Translations under genes and position numbers: made by a program
NCBI RefSeq assembly: GCF_040807025.1
Contig: NC_090947.1
Coordinates: 10,974,001 to 11,038,000, forward strand
Source: Struthio camelus
Lineage: Eukaryota > Chordata > Aves > Struthioniformes > Struthionidae
Direction of reading: 5' to 3'
DNA length: 64,000 bases
Shown here: positions 31,201-46,079 of the stretch, one piece after another
How the letters are laid out: each line of letters opens with the position of its first letter
How positions within the stretch are numbered: position 1 is the first letter of the stretch
The notes under the pieces: model-generated
Database searches by the model: none
What the model was told of the DNA's origin: nothing
The model's input: the letters and a program-made list of their open reading frames with translations, nothing else

Positions 31201-34003
31201 ACCTCATGTACTGCTTTATTTCTCTTTTTTGTTAGTGTGAGCCCACGATCTGAATTTTACTTTTCTTTTATATGGTCTTTTGAGAAACTCAAGTGTTATC
31301 GAATGAAATTAGGAGTTTAATAATATGTTTCTGCAATGGGCTGGTGGCCTGGAACGCGTTCTGTGAAATGGTAAAGCAGTGTTTCCCTTTGGAGACGGAT
31401 TCTTTGGCTAGTTAAGCTGTCAGAAGCAGGGGACATCTGCAGGGACGTTAGTGACTTCTTTACCAAATTTCCTGAGATCTGGGATAGTGGTGATGGTTGG
31501 GAGATCGAAGCCACAGAAAGGTCTGGAAGCTGAAGAAGGATGTAAATAATATCTTGTGGTTTGCATTCACCATTGGCTAAAATATAATATGCAGACATGC
31601 ATTTCCTGCCTACAGATTTATTGACTATTTAGAGCCAGAAAAAATAACTGAGAAGGAGGAGAAAGGTATTGTCCTTACTTTATTTCCTCTGGTCCTCCTT
31701 AGAAATCCATTACAATGTACTATTACTTAAAATGATTTTTTTATTTGTTTCTTTGGCAAACATTGTATTAAAATCATCTGTGGCCTGAAACCTTCTTTAC
31801 TAAATTGCATCCTGGAACACATTATTTGCAAGAGGCTTATAAACCCTTGAGGAGAAGGAGTTTAACAGCACCACATTGCTGGCTGCGTACACAATCAGAT
31901 ATCTCGCGTTTTGTCTAAAACAAGCTGGAGATCAATGGATTAGCAGAAAGTAAGGTTCTTATTTTTAAACAAAACTTTTTTTGCTGTAATAAGTTGGGGG
32001 TTTTTGTTTGTTTGTTTTTTGATAGGATTGTACTGTTGTAACGATCCTGCTACGGTGTCCTATGTTTGACAGAGAGATTTCCCCTTGGCCTCCTGTCAGC
32101 GTGTACGTACAGCTCTCTTCACATGGTTCCCAGTGCTTAGTGACAAACAACTGCACAGTAATTCCTCCAGTCCCCAGTAAAAAGATTTACAGTGAACAAA
32201 TTTGCAGCCTCATAACAAGACTGTTGTAAGTTGGTGCTTGTACATAAAAGGCTGAAATACAGCCCATGTACCCAGACCAAGCGTTTATTGTAAACAAGTT
32301 ATGTGCCAACAGCTTATATTCTGTCTCATTTAATTATATTTAAAAGTTACGGGTAGCTTGACAGCGGGTGTGAAAGGACATGGCTAACACCTGCTGAAGT
32401 GCCTGAGCTCTGTCTCATCTCCCTCTTCCCTAACCTGCACAGACTCGGGCTGAACCTAGGACTTGTTTCAAGCCTGATCCTTCGTGGGCATGAGTAGTAA
32501 TATATGTGTGGCACCGTGGAAAATGGCAGTATAATTGTATCTATTCAGCCTGCCATTACGTACCCTGTATTCACAGTCCTTAATTGGACTCTGCAGGATT
32601 TTTTGGGTAAGATCTCACATCATCGCTAGCTAGAGCTGTGCTGCGATTTAAATAAAAGCGGTGCTGAGATCAGAACAAAAATTTTTTTCAAATACTTGTT
32701 GGTTTCCCTCCTCTCAGAAAAAAGCTTTTAGGAATGCTGTTGATCTTTTCCATTATAAATTTATCTCCTCTCATTATATGTCTCTTCAGCTAGTAGACTC
32801 TCAAATAGCTATCTCCTGATTATTAACATATGCACTAGATTTTCATTTCTGATCACTTCAGAGTCTGCAGTTTGCACTCTTTTGAAGCCATGCCCTCCTG
32901 CAGCTCCACTCTTCTGTTGTTGTGTTTGGTGTTGTGCTTGGTGGTGGCGGCGGCGTTCTGCTTTTCAGAAAGAAATGATGGATTTACGTAGCAGTAGGAT
33001 GTGGGATGGATGTCTTAGATGCAGAAGTTCAGGTGCTCCTGAAGAACCGAGAGCTGTCAAAGTTAATTGTTTTCTGCCTTTTCAGTTAGAGGTGCAAGAC
33101 ATGAGGAGAGCAGGCAAACCTCTCTAGTGCTGGCTGGATGTTGATTTATCTCTCTTAAAACAGCTTTCTCAATTTAGGTTCAGCTTTCACATTTGTTTAA
33201 AAGAAAAAGGAGGAGAGTTAAACAGCAAATTGGTATATTTAAGGTCAGCTCTATTATAGCACAGACAGAAAGTGAACGTGACTTTAAACAAAATAAATGG
33301 ACTGCTTTCCCGTCACTGCCTTTGCTGAATGAAGTGCTGTCACCTAAATCATAAAACAGAAGCCCATTAGATATAGGGAGTGTTTGTAGTTTGATTGCTT
33401 CCCATGGTTAATGTCGGTTGTGTAAGCATGTTTTATCGTTAACTATGTGGAATCTTTATCCAGGTAGTTTCGTTAAGATGACCTATGCTTTGCAGATAAA
33501 GCTGCGTAGTCTCTGTCGCCGGGTAAGAGCCGCAAGCTTGGAAGTCCCGCTGAAGTTGCTAGTAATGCCGTATTTTGAAGGCGTTCAGGATTGACTCTCC
33601 TTGCAGATCAAGTGCAATCTTAAAATGCATTTGACAGTCAGAGATGGGGAATAATGTGTACTTTTAGCAGCTAGATTTTTTTAGTCATCTTAGCTTCCTC
33701 TACTGGTTTGATTATTTCTTTTTTGGCCTTTTTTTTTTTTTAAACACATTGAACTTGAAGGTGTGTGGGGGAATAAACATTTGTGGATTCTGTTTGCTTT
33801 TCCTAGACTTGAGGGTTTTTTAACTCTGCATTGGCAAAGACTAGCTTACAGAATGACCCATGTTACAATCTCAGCTAGGGAAAATGTTTTCTGCTTGCAG
33901 TAATGAAGAGTTTTCAGTAGTTTGTGAATTGTCAAATAAATGCCCTGGTTTCTGAACTTTCAGCCATAGAAATTGCTTTGTCTGTGAGAGAGACTACTCG
34001 GGG

Positions 34004-34049
34004 GTGTGTGTGTGTGTGTGTGGGTGTGTGTGTGTGTGTGTGTGTGTGT
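34004..34049. repeat. TG dinucleotide microsatellite
   Basis: About 46 bases of TG/GT with one GGG interruption near 34022, followed by GTTTAAAAAAACAAAC and an A/C-rich tract. Likely polymorphic. Confidence 0.95.
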
Positions 34050-34646
34050 TGTTTAAAAAAACAAACAAAAAACCCCAAACCCAAAGCACAACAGCAACAA
34101 CAAAAACTTTGTTTTTCACTTTCTTCATTTGATAAAAATCTCTCCACTCTAGAATGATTTCCTTTGGGTTTGACACCACCATTTGATCTCAGTTTTTAAT
34201 AATTTTGGTGGGTTTCACTCCCAGAAGAAAACATGCTTGTGCTATGAAGTATTCCCACTAGAAATCTGGGAAGTCTTAAAGCCTCATGTTACTCAGGGCT
34301 GAGAACTGGCCTCTTTATTAATTCCCTGCTAGACAACCCCTGTACAGTAAATCTTTCCATAACACCATGCTGCTGAAATTAATCAAGCTGATGTTTGGAA
34401 ATTGTTCAAATTAGATTAAATTAAATAACACCTAGACGGGGCTGAAAACTTGTGCTGATGGAAAGAGATTTTAATCTAAAAAGACACAAATTTTATTGGT
34501 GCCTCTTTTCATTGGTTGGTCTTCATATTATACTTATTAGGACAAACAAGCCCTGCTTCCTATCTAATGGGTTGGAGAGGTGGGTGGCTGTGATACTGTT
34601 TAGCCTCTTCCTCAGCTTTCTGTATCCCTTCTTCTTTGATTTTTAG

Positions 34647-34712
34647 GGGCCAAGACTATGGTGCTAGTATGGAAGTGGATAATGCCAAGAAGTTCAGTGC
34701 TGATAGTTTCAG
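34647..34712 (+). other. exon-like interval, 66 bases, frame-preserving for SATB2
   Basis: Acceptor cttctttgatttttag, donor TTTCAG then GTTAAT. At 66 bases it would insert exactly 22 residues between the two SATB2 coding exons, which both use phase 1, and the inserted frame is open. The insert reads GAKTMVLVWKWIMPRSSVLI followed by VS, hydrophobic and unlike SATB2. It may be a chance pseudo-exon, and nothing in my memory of SATB2 isoforms supports it. Confidence 0.2.
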
Positions 34713-37700
34713 GTTAATTACTTGCTTTAAAGCGTGCCCTGCGCAAAGTATCATTTGAAAATGAGCAAAAGAAATAGTACAGGACTTCTTAAATATCTGC
34801 CCTGTCTTCTCCTTCTAGTCATAAGAAATGTGCAACTTTTACTTGTAAATCTTTCAGTCAAAAGCACTGTTCCGGGAGCGGCATCGCTTGAGTTTGATCA
34901 TTCTTTTAATTGGCTTCAAGTGTTTGAATGCTGTATGCAGAGGAGTGGGCAGAGTTTTCATTTCTTGAATGAAATGTTTGTTTCCTTTTTCCCTTGCTTT
35001 CAAGAATGAATTGCTCCCTAGTAGAATAAATCTATAGAATGAGCTGGGCAAGGAGAAGAAAGTGTGTATTTGGACACAAGCCTCTTGGGTATATATTTAG
35101 TTTCTCTGCATCTCAGAAGAGTCTCAGCAAAAATGCAGCTATGTTTACAAAGCCTTCTCTGTACGCAGCATTTTTCCCATGAAAGCAACAGTGGAGGTTA
35201 AGTCTCATCTTGGATTTGCTTTAAAAATACATGTTGCACAGAGATACCGGTCACCGCTAAGCATTCTGCTCTTCTGGGGAAGAGTCATAACGGTTTGTCT
35301 CTGTTCTCCTCCATGGATTATGAGGAATTCTTGCTGTGCATAGGTGTTCTTGTAAAAGCTTTTGTGTGGGTCTTGCTTTATGTTCCCCTAACATTTTATG
35401 GAGATGCTCCCTGTGTGGGGTCAAAGCATTGTCAGAAGCAGTGAGATGCTTTTATAAGTCAATGAAATAAATTAGCAGCAAGGAAAAAGTCTTTTGGTTA
35501 GTTTGTGATGATTATTAATGTTTTGTGTGCATTTCAGCATTGTGCTCAGCCTTTAAGGAAACAAAATGTGTCCTTTTTAGCCCTCAGACTACCCCTTGAT
35601 TTCTCCGTGAGTGAAAATCAGTGCAGTATGTCATCTGCCATGAGCTATAGAGCAGTATTCATTGAAGCATCTCTCTGAAACTGGGAGAGCAAACGCACAG
35701 ACGCTGTGGGGGATCTAGGCGCTTTTGTGGGAATATACATGGGAGAGAGAGGAGGACAGTAGTTCTGGCTGCTCAGGCGTTAGGGAAAGAGCTGCGGAGT
35801 TTCAGGATTTATGGGTCAGGCTTGGCTTGTGTTGCTGTAGCACTGCCTGCAGGACTTCATTAGTGATGCTTGGGCTCTTGCTCTCTTGAGTATTGCTGTA
35901 AATTCTCCAACTGGAATGACAGTGAGCACTGACTAACTTGCATTGCTCTTCTGCAAGGTCCCTGTAGTGGGGTGGAGGTGTAATATATGTATCTAGGAGC
36001 AAGACGCTGTGTATATCAGTGTGTGAAAACTGCGTTGGCTTTAGGCTGCATATGTTTTTTTTTTTTCTTTTGAATTTTAATGTACTGAAAGAATGTTAAT
36101 TTATTTTCAGATAACGTCACGAAACAGGGAAGTTTGAGGTAATAAATCTATCGGAGAAATTATAGCTTTACTCTCTCCAATGTGAAATAGAGGGCAAAGC
36201 AGATGGAACTTCCTTGGAGTGAGATTTAATTTTAAAGAAGTTGGATTACTGTTGTTTTTTAGTGAAGTAGGTTTGGTATTAAGATTCCAGAAGCTATAGC
36301 GAGAGGCCTCCAAGTATGTTAATAATGGCAGATGTTGTAACCTGTCCTTTGCTCTCTGTTTTCAAGGTACTAATAGCAGCTTATCATCACCTGTGCTGGG
36401 TCACAGAGCTCAGAGATGTTCTTGCAAAAACTGTTCCTGGAGCAGAGGCCCTGCAAGCATGGGCAGCAGGAAGGGACCATTTAGAAAGTCATTGCAGGCA
36501 AGGGTCCTGCGAGTCCTTCGTGCTGTCCACAAAGTGAAATCGTGAACGGCATCAGTTCTAGCTTGGAGATGCTTTTAGTACCAAGACACCAAAGGATGGC
36601 ATAAACTGTGCGGAGAATAGGTGCAGCTTCTGTGTTGAAAGGTGGGAAGACAGTTCTGTCACAGGAGAAGCATCCAGCAGGAGGGTAAAAGATGCTGTGG
36701 CATCCCTGTCATCAGCTTGCGTTCACCCGCTTACGCTGGCTTGCCAAAATGTCGTTTACGCAACCAGTAACAGCCTCGGCATTTGGCAAATTGTCTTAAT
36801 CTTTTGTTGAGAAATTAATAGCCCCATCAAAAGCGCTGTGACAAGCTGTACGTTGGACGGCAAGTTTGTCACTGACAGAGGTTAAATTTCGTTTTACCTA
36901 GTTAAGTGGTATATGAACAAATAGGATTCATTTTTTTTTCTTGGAAGGGGACAGGGATTTTGTCACTGACTTCAGTGGGAAGCTGAAGGGACTTCAGGAG
37001 CAGCTTTACGCTGTCTTTCCGGGAAAGCACCCAGAGATTTTCTTTCACTGCGTGTTCTTGAGGGTGTCAGAATTTGGCTGCTTGAACTTGCAAAATGCAT
37101 CGGTTTAGCCCAGAATCAAGCAGCAAAAAGGGAGCGGCATCAGTATGATGCCATAACCTACTTACACAGTGTTTCAGCGTGCGCTCCAAAACAAAGACCT
37201 GAAACGTATCAACCGGGTATGGAGGCTCGTACCTGCTGCTGCTGAGACGCGGTCCCAGAGCCAGCCTGGGAGCCGCTCCGTGCCAGATATATCACTGAGG
37301 GAGAACTGCATGTCCGAAAAGGGATTTTGGCGTACATCTAGTCTCTGCAAGTTCAAGAGAGGAGGATTTAAGTCCCTTAGCAGTTGCTGCTAGTGTGACA
37401 GCATCTGTTTCAGGGCAGGGTGCCTCCTCTGAGAGGAGTGAGCGTTTGTTTGTAGGTATTGAAGCTGCTGATAGTAGAAAATCTTCAAGTTAGTTAACAG
37501 ACTTTGTACAGAAAGAGAACTGAAATGTGGTTTTCTCCTTTTTTTCCCATAAAGTGGTGCCCAATCCAGGAATACAGTGATTTGTGTCTGCCCTTACAGA
37601 AATATACGCAATTATTCATAGTTATTATCTTTCAGAAGTGCTTATATTTAATTTCAAAGAACAGGAGCGAGAGGTAAACTTTCTAGCAGTATTACAAGCC

Positions 37701-38769
37701 CTAGACAGTGCACATGGCGAAAAGCTTCAGACGGAGATTTGACTTTGCCCCCATACTTCTAGCACATCTAGAGGCTAACAAATTGTATGTAGCCAATTAA
37801 TACATTTCTGTTACTGGAGATAGTCGGGGGTTGGCAAAGGAGGAACCGTTAAAACATGGCCTACAGCAAGTGATGGAAATGAAAATTTGGTGCCAGCAGG
37901 TTTGTGTGTGCTCCGTTTCCCTTCACGCACGCGCTCAGGGGAGTGCAGTAAGGCCTGCTCCAGTCAACTGGCTTGTTTCTGTACTGCTTTAAGGTTGAAT
38001 CTCTTTAGTTTGTGCCCCACAATTTGTTGCCATAGATCAAGTTGATCCTGTAACCACAAAAGTAAATTTAAAATAAAGCAGAAGAAAATTGATTCCAGAC
38101 CACCCCTGGAGTTTTTCCCTCTGGTGGTTCCTCTCTCGGGACTGCTCCGTTCTCATCTGTGATCCTCTTTCTGAGAGAGCTGTTCTCACTCTCTTCATAC
38201 ATACGTGGGAGAACAGCCACTAGCCTCCCTGGGTCAGCAGGACCATCAGCTGCCGACAGCACAAGATTATCATTGCTTTCAGCAAGATGTGTGCAAAAGT
38301 ATTCTCCTTGCACAATGAGAAAACCGGCTATGGGCTAGAAACGGGCAAATTACACTATCCCACCCAAGAGCTACGTATGGGACTAGTCGCTGTTGATAGC
38401 CCCATACCATTTGCTGGGCAGAGAGGAGCAGAAGTGGTGTTTGTGTGTGTCAGGTTTTCGTGTGCCTGAATGTGGGGAAGCCCTGACCTGAAAGAATAGG
38501 GAAATTCATGGAACTGTAGAAAACTTCTGAAATGTTGAAAAGGTCTTGTTAAGAAATTTTGTTCGTGCTCATGCTGACTGTGATTTTCTTCCTGTACTGT
38601 ATTCTCTGGAGCTTTTAGTGTGGTTTTTAAATGAGTCAAGTGATGAGACTTCAATGTTTCCCTTGGAAAGAAAACAAAAGCTATCCCCACAGGGAAGAAA
38701 GGCAGATCTCCACTAAAATTAGCCTTCTAGGAGGTGTTTTAATTTACAGTTGTAATTGGAGATGTATGA

Positions 38770-39009
<240 letters not shown>

Positions 39010-39449
39010 TAATGTTCTTTCCCCCTTCTCTGCACTGGCAGAAGAGAGCACCTGAGATTGTGCTGTGCGAGGACAAGGCAAGAAAATTGGGGCCAAGTCT
39101 TGGAAGCAGTTAAATCAATTGTATTGGTTGCTTAATCTTAAGCTAGGTATACAACAAGCCCTACCTTGTTAGCCTGCTTAGAAAGCTTTAGCTGGATCTT
39201 GCTGAAGTGTGAAAGATGGTAACTGATCAGTCAGCAAATTTATGACACATTTGTTCTGTATCACGAGGCAGGTTACTGCCTTGCCAAAGTCATCACAGAA
39301 GAGCCCGACTAAACCTCTAGGTGTATAGGTAGATGGTATCTGGTATTTCTTCTTGTAGCAGGGCCATATTGAACAGCATACTGTAATCTTTCTGTATTTA
39401 AAATAGTGCATTTTATATAATGACTATATACGTACAGGCTCTCTTTTTA

Positions 39450-39480
39450 ATATATATAATCATATATATATATGCATATA
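39450..39480. repeat. TA-rich microsatellite
   Basis: An alternating TA run with a few interruptions (tatataatcatatatatatatgcatata). Confidence 0.8.
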
Positions 39481-41689
39481 AATGTTGTCCTTTTTGACTG
39501 ATAGTTATAATGCTAAATGTGCAGACTGATTTCTCTGTTTTGACTTGCCTGATACACTGCTGCAAAGCCCTTTGTGGAGCTCTACAGTGCCTTGCACTTG
39601 GAGGTGATCCTCTAGCAGCAGTGAAACCTTCAAATAAACAAAGCTGTCCTCTCTCTACCAAAAATGTCAGCTTGAAAAAACAAAAAGCAAGAAAGGGTGA
39701 GGTGGGAGAAATCTTTCTAAAACAAACTGTTTTTCAAGAGGATTTGTTATACTGAACAGATTATTTCATTGCTTTTTGTATGAGAAGTCTCTAACTTTCA
39801 GTTTCATCTCTCTCATCAATAAAACTGGTGCATTTTTAGAGTAGCTTAACAGTAGCTCTGCTTGGAGATTTGGATTTTATCTGCTGTCTTTAGTTATTTC
39901 ATGTTCCTAGGAAGCTGAACTCAGGATGAGAGGGAGCAGCAGTAGTGTTGAATCCAGGCGTTTAAGGCAGTGGTTAATAGTGCAGTGCTTCTCTACAAAC
40001 TTCTTTCCAAACAGGGTGATAATGATTCATTTCCTCTGTCAGTCTCTCTGCTCTGTGAGAGAGGCTCACGATCCACATACAGGCAAAATTCATGCACGGC
40101 TCCAGTGTGTTTAGTTAGAAAACAGGGTATTAAAAGCTAGATGAGAAGGTAGTTTTATTTTTAATACAAAACATTTCATGCTGTTTTAGGGATAATTTTT
40201 TCTGAATGTAAAAGGTCAGTGTATCCCACTGTTTCCATCCTGGTGAGCCAGCTTCCTGTTTGACAGCACTATCCATCTCAGTTAACACGGTTGCTCAACG
40301 CGTTGTGAGCTAGCATGTGGAACACACTGCATTAGGTGGCCAAAATTTGATTCTTGGCACTTCTGAAGGGGAATGGGCTTTGCAAGAAAGCTGCTCCAAG
40401 GAGGCATGCCCTTCAGTGCAGTGATCCACACTGGCTGAGCATCTCACTGGGGGAACCTCGCTTTTGCAGCATCTCTCCGTTGTGCGAATACCAAGGAGGA
40501 GAGACAGATTGACTCACATAGGAAATTTAGGAAATTAGTCACTGTACAGGGAGGAAACAGCCACTGCGTTTTTGAACTACAGACTACAAATAAGCAGGTT
40601 CAGATACCAATCTGTCGCTTGATGTGTTGCTCAAAGATCTCATCTAGAAAATAAAAGGTGAACCTCTAGTTGTTTTAATTAGTTTAAAAGAAAAGAGTAC
40701 CATTTTTCTCCTTAAGGCAGCTGTTACTTTGCACTGGGAAACAGTTGGTCAGCTACCAAATCTCTTATTTGATCAGCTTATTTACCTTCGCACTGAAGGA
40801 CAAGTTCTCCAAAGTTCTGTTGTTCCTCCTGGGCAAATCCTGCAGGGCATGCTGATTTTAAGAGATGAAGCTGATGTATGCAGCACACTGTAATAGCTTG
40901 CTTCTGCGCTAGCTGCCTGCAAGCTAAGAGGCAAGATACAGGCAGAGACAGAGTGCTAACAGATCTCTGAGACTGCTTAGGTTCACGAGAAAATTTGTAG
41001 AATATTGGGCTATAATCTGTCACCCAGGGTTGACCGAAGCATGCTGGTAAATTGTTGATACAAGGATTTACTTAGGTATAGTTTGCTGATTTTAAAAAGA
41101 GGAAAATAAAGCTATTTGCTTTGTCTTTCCTGGTTGCAGGAGAAGCCTGCTTGTGTTCTAATGCTTGGGATGGATTTCATTTATCAGTATACACCGATAA
41201 AGAGTCACTTAGTTCTCCCTTATGCCTTTTGATCAGCTGAATTATAGTATCCACGTGAGAAGCTGAAGATCTTCAGATTTATTTTTCAAAATAGTCAAGC
41301 TTTGAGCAACATACTCTGCAAAACACTGACATGAGTAGATGTCCTTATGCCCTCTAGGGACAAAGTAAATGTGAGCTTGTCAAAGCTTTTGTATTATAAA
41401 TGCTGTCTAGGCAGTAATGTAGTGTGGAATAATTCCCCAGCTCAAAAAGGTGACAAATGTTTATGTCCCCGCACCTCCCCTTGCTTTGGATGACTCTCAG
41501 CTAGGAGCAGCAATGTTTGCTTCATCTCGTGGGAAACTTCCTCTTGCCTTTGAACTTTCCCTTTAGAGCAGCATCTCCAGTAGCAGATGAAAGAGCTAGT
41601 TATGGGGACAAGGGATTGCAGCAGCAGAGAGAAGAGCTCTGTCACTTCATGCTGCTGTTGCCGTGGTTTGCTGTGGTGCTTGCGCAGAG

Positions 41690-41830
41690 CTGCGGAGGCT
41701 CTAGCGGGTGGCGCGGGACTTGTGCGCGGGGCCCCCATCTCATACTGTCCGTCGCGGTGCGGCGGCGCGCCTGGCAGGCAGAGCCCTGGCGCCGAAAGCA
41801 AACCTGGCACGGAGGAGTGGCGGCTCTTAG
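41690..41830. promoter_or_regulatory. small CpG-dense patch in the SATB2 intron
   Basis: About 140 bases with a high CpG density (for example gtgcgcgggg, cggtgcggcggcgcgcc) in an otherwise AT-rich intron. It is too short for a classical island but could be an enhancer or minor promoter. Confidence 0.4.
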
Positions 41831-42286
41831 CATACATAATCTTGAGAAAAATAAGTATTAGGAGGTATATATCAAGGTGGTCCCATGTCTCACTGGACGA
41901 AGCTCTTTATTCCCACACAATTTGGGCAGGACACATTTATTCCACAAACAGCTGGTTGTGAACATTTTTTGTTGACGGTGGCAAGAGCGGAGACTTTTGC
42001 AGCGAGCGCTGCCCTCGTGAAACTTCCCTTTTCAGACAAGAGCTGTGAAAAGTCTTCTGGAACAGAATGGGAATTCGTTAACAGCTTGGCCCTGGCGTGT
42101 GAAAGTTGGTGGTGTGAATGGCAACAAAGGTTTAATAAACATTTATGTATTTTTCTTTCATCACTTGAGTTTACACCTGACACTAGGGAGCCTGCTCCAT
42201 GTGCCTTCCTGAGAGGAAGAGTCATGCTTTAAAAGGGCACCTGTTTTGTAGGTAGTTTGATAAAACTTGTGTGCCCTGATGCTTTT

Positions 42287-42320
42287 ATTTATATATATAT
42301 ATATATGTATGTATGTATTT
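42287..42320. repeat. AT dinucleotide repeat followed by GTAT units
   Basis: An AT run changes into three GTAT units and then a T run. Likely polymorphic. Confidence 0.9.
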
Positions 42321-45300
42321 TTTTGGGGCAGGGGGGCAGTATTCTGACTGGGATCTGCAAGAGGAGGGAACTGGTGGAGGCTACAACATCCAGTGCTAAA
42401 TGTTAAGACCAGAGGCCCCGGCAGGCTGTCTTTCCAAAGTAGAAAGTATGAAAGTGGTGGGAAGCTGGAGTGCTTTGGGTGCAGTCCTGCAGCTCTGGGA
42501 CCTGCTGTGAAAGCCGGCTCCCTCCTCCTCAGTGTGGGGTGGAGGAACAGGAGAGCTTGTTTGACACTTTTGGCAAATTCTGCTAATTTCTTGAAATCCA
42601 TATGAAAGAGAAACTAGTGTGATTTCTTGTGGGTATGTGTATATATTTTTTTCTTTTGACCAGTTCTGTTTTAACTGTCGTGAGTTTATGCAGAAGTGGT
42701 GTACATTGTCTACAAAAGCTCATGAAGCTGAACAGGTCCTTGAAATGGAGTTTGCTTCCTCCTCCACTGTGGTCCTGCTAGCTGCGTTGGTGGGCAGTGC
42801 AGAGTGCCTTCCCTGACGGCGGTTCGTAGCCTACCTGTTTCATAGCTTTAGCTGGGCATTGGCGAATGGTTGCCTGCGGTGTCCATTTCGAGTGTGGGTG
42901 TCGTGGCTGTAATTCTGCTGTGTGATGTTACTAGTGCTGATACTAGTTCCTGGGAGCAAAACCTGTAGCAAGTGTGTGGCTGAGCAGGGCCGGGGAGAGC
43001 GGTCTGAGTAGAGGCACCAAGGAAAGGGAAGTACGGCAAAGGGAAATGGTGCTGGGGTGCCACTGGCTGCAGAAGGAGAGGTGAGAAAACAGCAGAGGGA
43101 AGTTAATACAAAGCAAGAGAGACACAGCTTTCCCACCTCTGTCACTGAAGAGATGGCTGACTCCTGGTTCTTAATGTGCTGGCCGCAAGCAGACCCACTG
43201 CAAGAGGTTTCAGTGCCCTGGAGGTCCTTTGTGCTGCTCCATTTCTCCTGGTGCTCCGTACAGAGCTAGGGGCTAGTCTTTGTGGCTGCAAAGGGCTGGG
43301 AGGAGCGGGAGGCCGGAAGCAGAGACACGACAGGAAAGGTGTTCAAGGCATAAGGCAAGGATGGGAAGTAGAGAAGAGCAGAGCGTTTTGTCCCACCACG
43401 TAGAGTTGCAAGAGCTGGGCGCAGAGGAGAGCGATGCTGTGGGGCGGGAGGGAATCGTGACTTAGCCAGCCGAGGTCAGGCATCGTCGACCCTGTCTGCC
43501 TTGCACAACTGGAGGGGGGGAAAGGAGAATTGTGTTGGTGCTGCGCCAACGCCTGGGCAGAGTAGCTGATGAAGTACCTTGGCCCTCGCGGCCCAGACCA
43601 CAGGCGTGTTAGCGACAAGGTGTTCATTTCTCTCAAGGGTGTAAATACATGAGCTCAGCCCTGCTCCCTGCTGTCAATTGGATGCCTCTTGCAGTTGCTG
43701 CCTGCCTTTAAGTGGTATTTCAAAGCAAGGACCAGGTCTGTTTGGTGTGTTGACGTTCAGTGGATCAGTCCAAGCCCACAGTGTGCTCTGTGTGTGAGAG
43801 CGGGGCAGCCTGGGTGCTGAGCTCCTCTGCCCTGGCCAGCCTTTGCAAGACCACTGTGACTGTCCTGTCCCTTGCAGGATTATAACCCTGGCTACAAATA
43901 CTTGAAGGATGTAGATGCCAGTGAGGGAATGGATTTGCCTAAGTTGGGATAGGGCTCTGGGGCAATTAGAAGAACTGAGCAGGAGATTAGGAGGGCAAGA
44001 TCCTGGGAAATGTTCCCAGCTGTGCTGTCTGTGGGACTGCAGTAGCTTTCAGCTGAATACCAGGTAAAGGCAAAACATACCAGCTGGGGGCTGTATTGAA
44101 CACATACAAGCTGATTTTGTGTTTCTATATCGGGGAAAGTACAGTAAAAATGTAGAGAAACCCTGCTAACCTGTGCTTGATGTGTGCAGCGATGATATTG
44201 AACTAAGTATGTGCAGTTGGGAAGACTAGAGATCTTACTCTTTAATACAAGTGCAAGATGGCTGTATGGGCAAAACGAGAGGAAACCTTGGATCAGGTGT
44301 CTCCTGTGAATAATGTGCAGCAAATTACAGGTATGCTGGGATCTTCTGACTCCTCAGCCAAGCACCCAGTGATATTTGCACATCTGGGCCGCGGCTCCCT
44401 GTTCATTTGATCAAACGTCTTCTAGTCAGTATTATGGTGATTTTAACAAATAGAAGACACATTGGCGATATAATGACTGAAGTAACAAGGCAGTACATTA
44501 ATCAATAAACTAAAGGTTGGGTCATTTCCTAGCGCTGTCACTGTTTTCTGCTACTTTTTCCTTTTTCATTTGTTAAAGATAACTCTGTTAGCTGAGACCA
44601 GCACGTTGTCAGTCTATGTGACTTGCTGTTGATGTTGCTTTTACGGCATATTTGCTCCTCTGATTTTGTAAATCTTACTCATTTTGTAAATCATCCCGCA
44701 GCTTTCCAGTGACCAGTACAAATCACTTCCATGCAGACTTGCCATATTTCTCTCTGTTGAAACTCTTTTGCTGTAGACCATAGTCACCCTCCTAAACTAA
44801 TGAATCTTAGGAAAAAAGACCAAACCAGACCTCTTCTTGAGCTCTTCTCAGCTGCATAGTCTTATTCTGTGTGTAGTTAACAGCTCTTTACCTTTAATCC
44901 CTTTTGTGCACCTTGCTTCTATTTTGGATATTCCCTCTTCTTTCCTCTCTCCAGTTTTGCAGGTGAAGTTGTCAGAGGCCCAAATGAAATAATTTAACAG
45001 TAATATATGTCGGGGGTACAATTCCAATAGACATCTTGTGATAAAGTCGGATGAGAAAGTTAGTGACAGCTTTGACAGGGATTAAGCTGACTGGATTTCT
45101 CCCACCCACATGCAGTCATCCAAATGGAAGTGTCCCTTGTAAGCAGCTCCTCCTTGAATTCCACATTGCCCGAGTTGCAGCCTTTGTCTTTGTCACTGTT
45201 GTTTAAAGAAAGGGGGCTGACTACGTCTCAAATATTTATTTCCCTTCCTGTATACAGACATTTACTGGCAAATCACTGTTTTCTCTGCCCTACAAAACTT

Positions 45301-46079
45301 CATGACAACTGTAAGTAAAAGTCAATTACAGGAACCAAGGGAGAAAGTCAGAATTGGAGAATGCTGAAAACCTCTTCCTTTTTGGTTTTCTAACGGGCGT
45401 TTCGGCGCCTAACGGACATAGGTTTTGAAAGACCCTGGTGTTAAAAGCTCAGCATCTCAAAGCATTTCAATTAAAGCCCTAAAGTTCTCTCTAAACATTG
45501 CTTGAAACTTTTAAGAAATCTTATGTAAAAAATAAAAATGAAAGATAGGGATTAAGGCTGCTTCTGTTTGTAGGGTTTACACAAATTTTGTGGGAAATAT
45601 GACATAAAAAAGTGTTAGAATGTCATGTTTATATAGAGTTGTATATATATGTGTGTGTGTATGTGGAAACAAAAGATCAAAATCCAATTAATAAATAACC
45701 AAACTTTCAGGTTGTCACCCTCATCCTCCATGTATACTATTATTTTAAGTAATCTCATCGTCCTAGCAGCGTGAGCGTATAGTCGCTATGCCCATTATGA
45801 CAATTGTTGGCTTTTAGAAAGCGGTCAGTGAGGGTCTCTCTCCTCCTTTTCTCCTCGCCCCTCAGTGCTGATGTGTGTAAAAGTTGCCATGTGGTATTGG
45901 CTTTCGGGTCCCAATATATTATTTACAGGATTCTTGTGATGGAACAAAACCTTCTACAAATAATAATCTATTTTTCTAGATGGCAAACATCTGGGTAGTA
46001 TAAGTAAATGGGTAATTTATTAGTGTTTGAACAGCTTAAAGGAGAGTAACCAAACGTAGCCCTGAACAGCTCAGCACTT

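Noticed and set aside
33496..33522. 27-base micro-exon-like interval with good donor
   Set aside because: In the phase needed between SATB2 exons it contains an in-frame stop, and the acceptor is only moderate.
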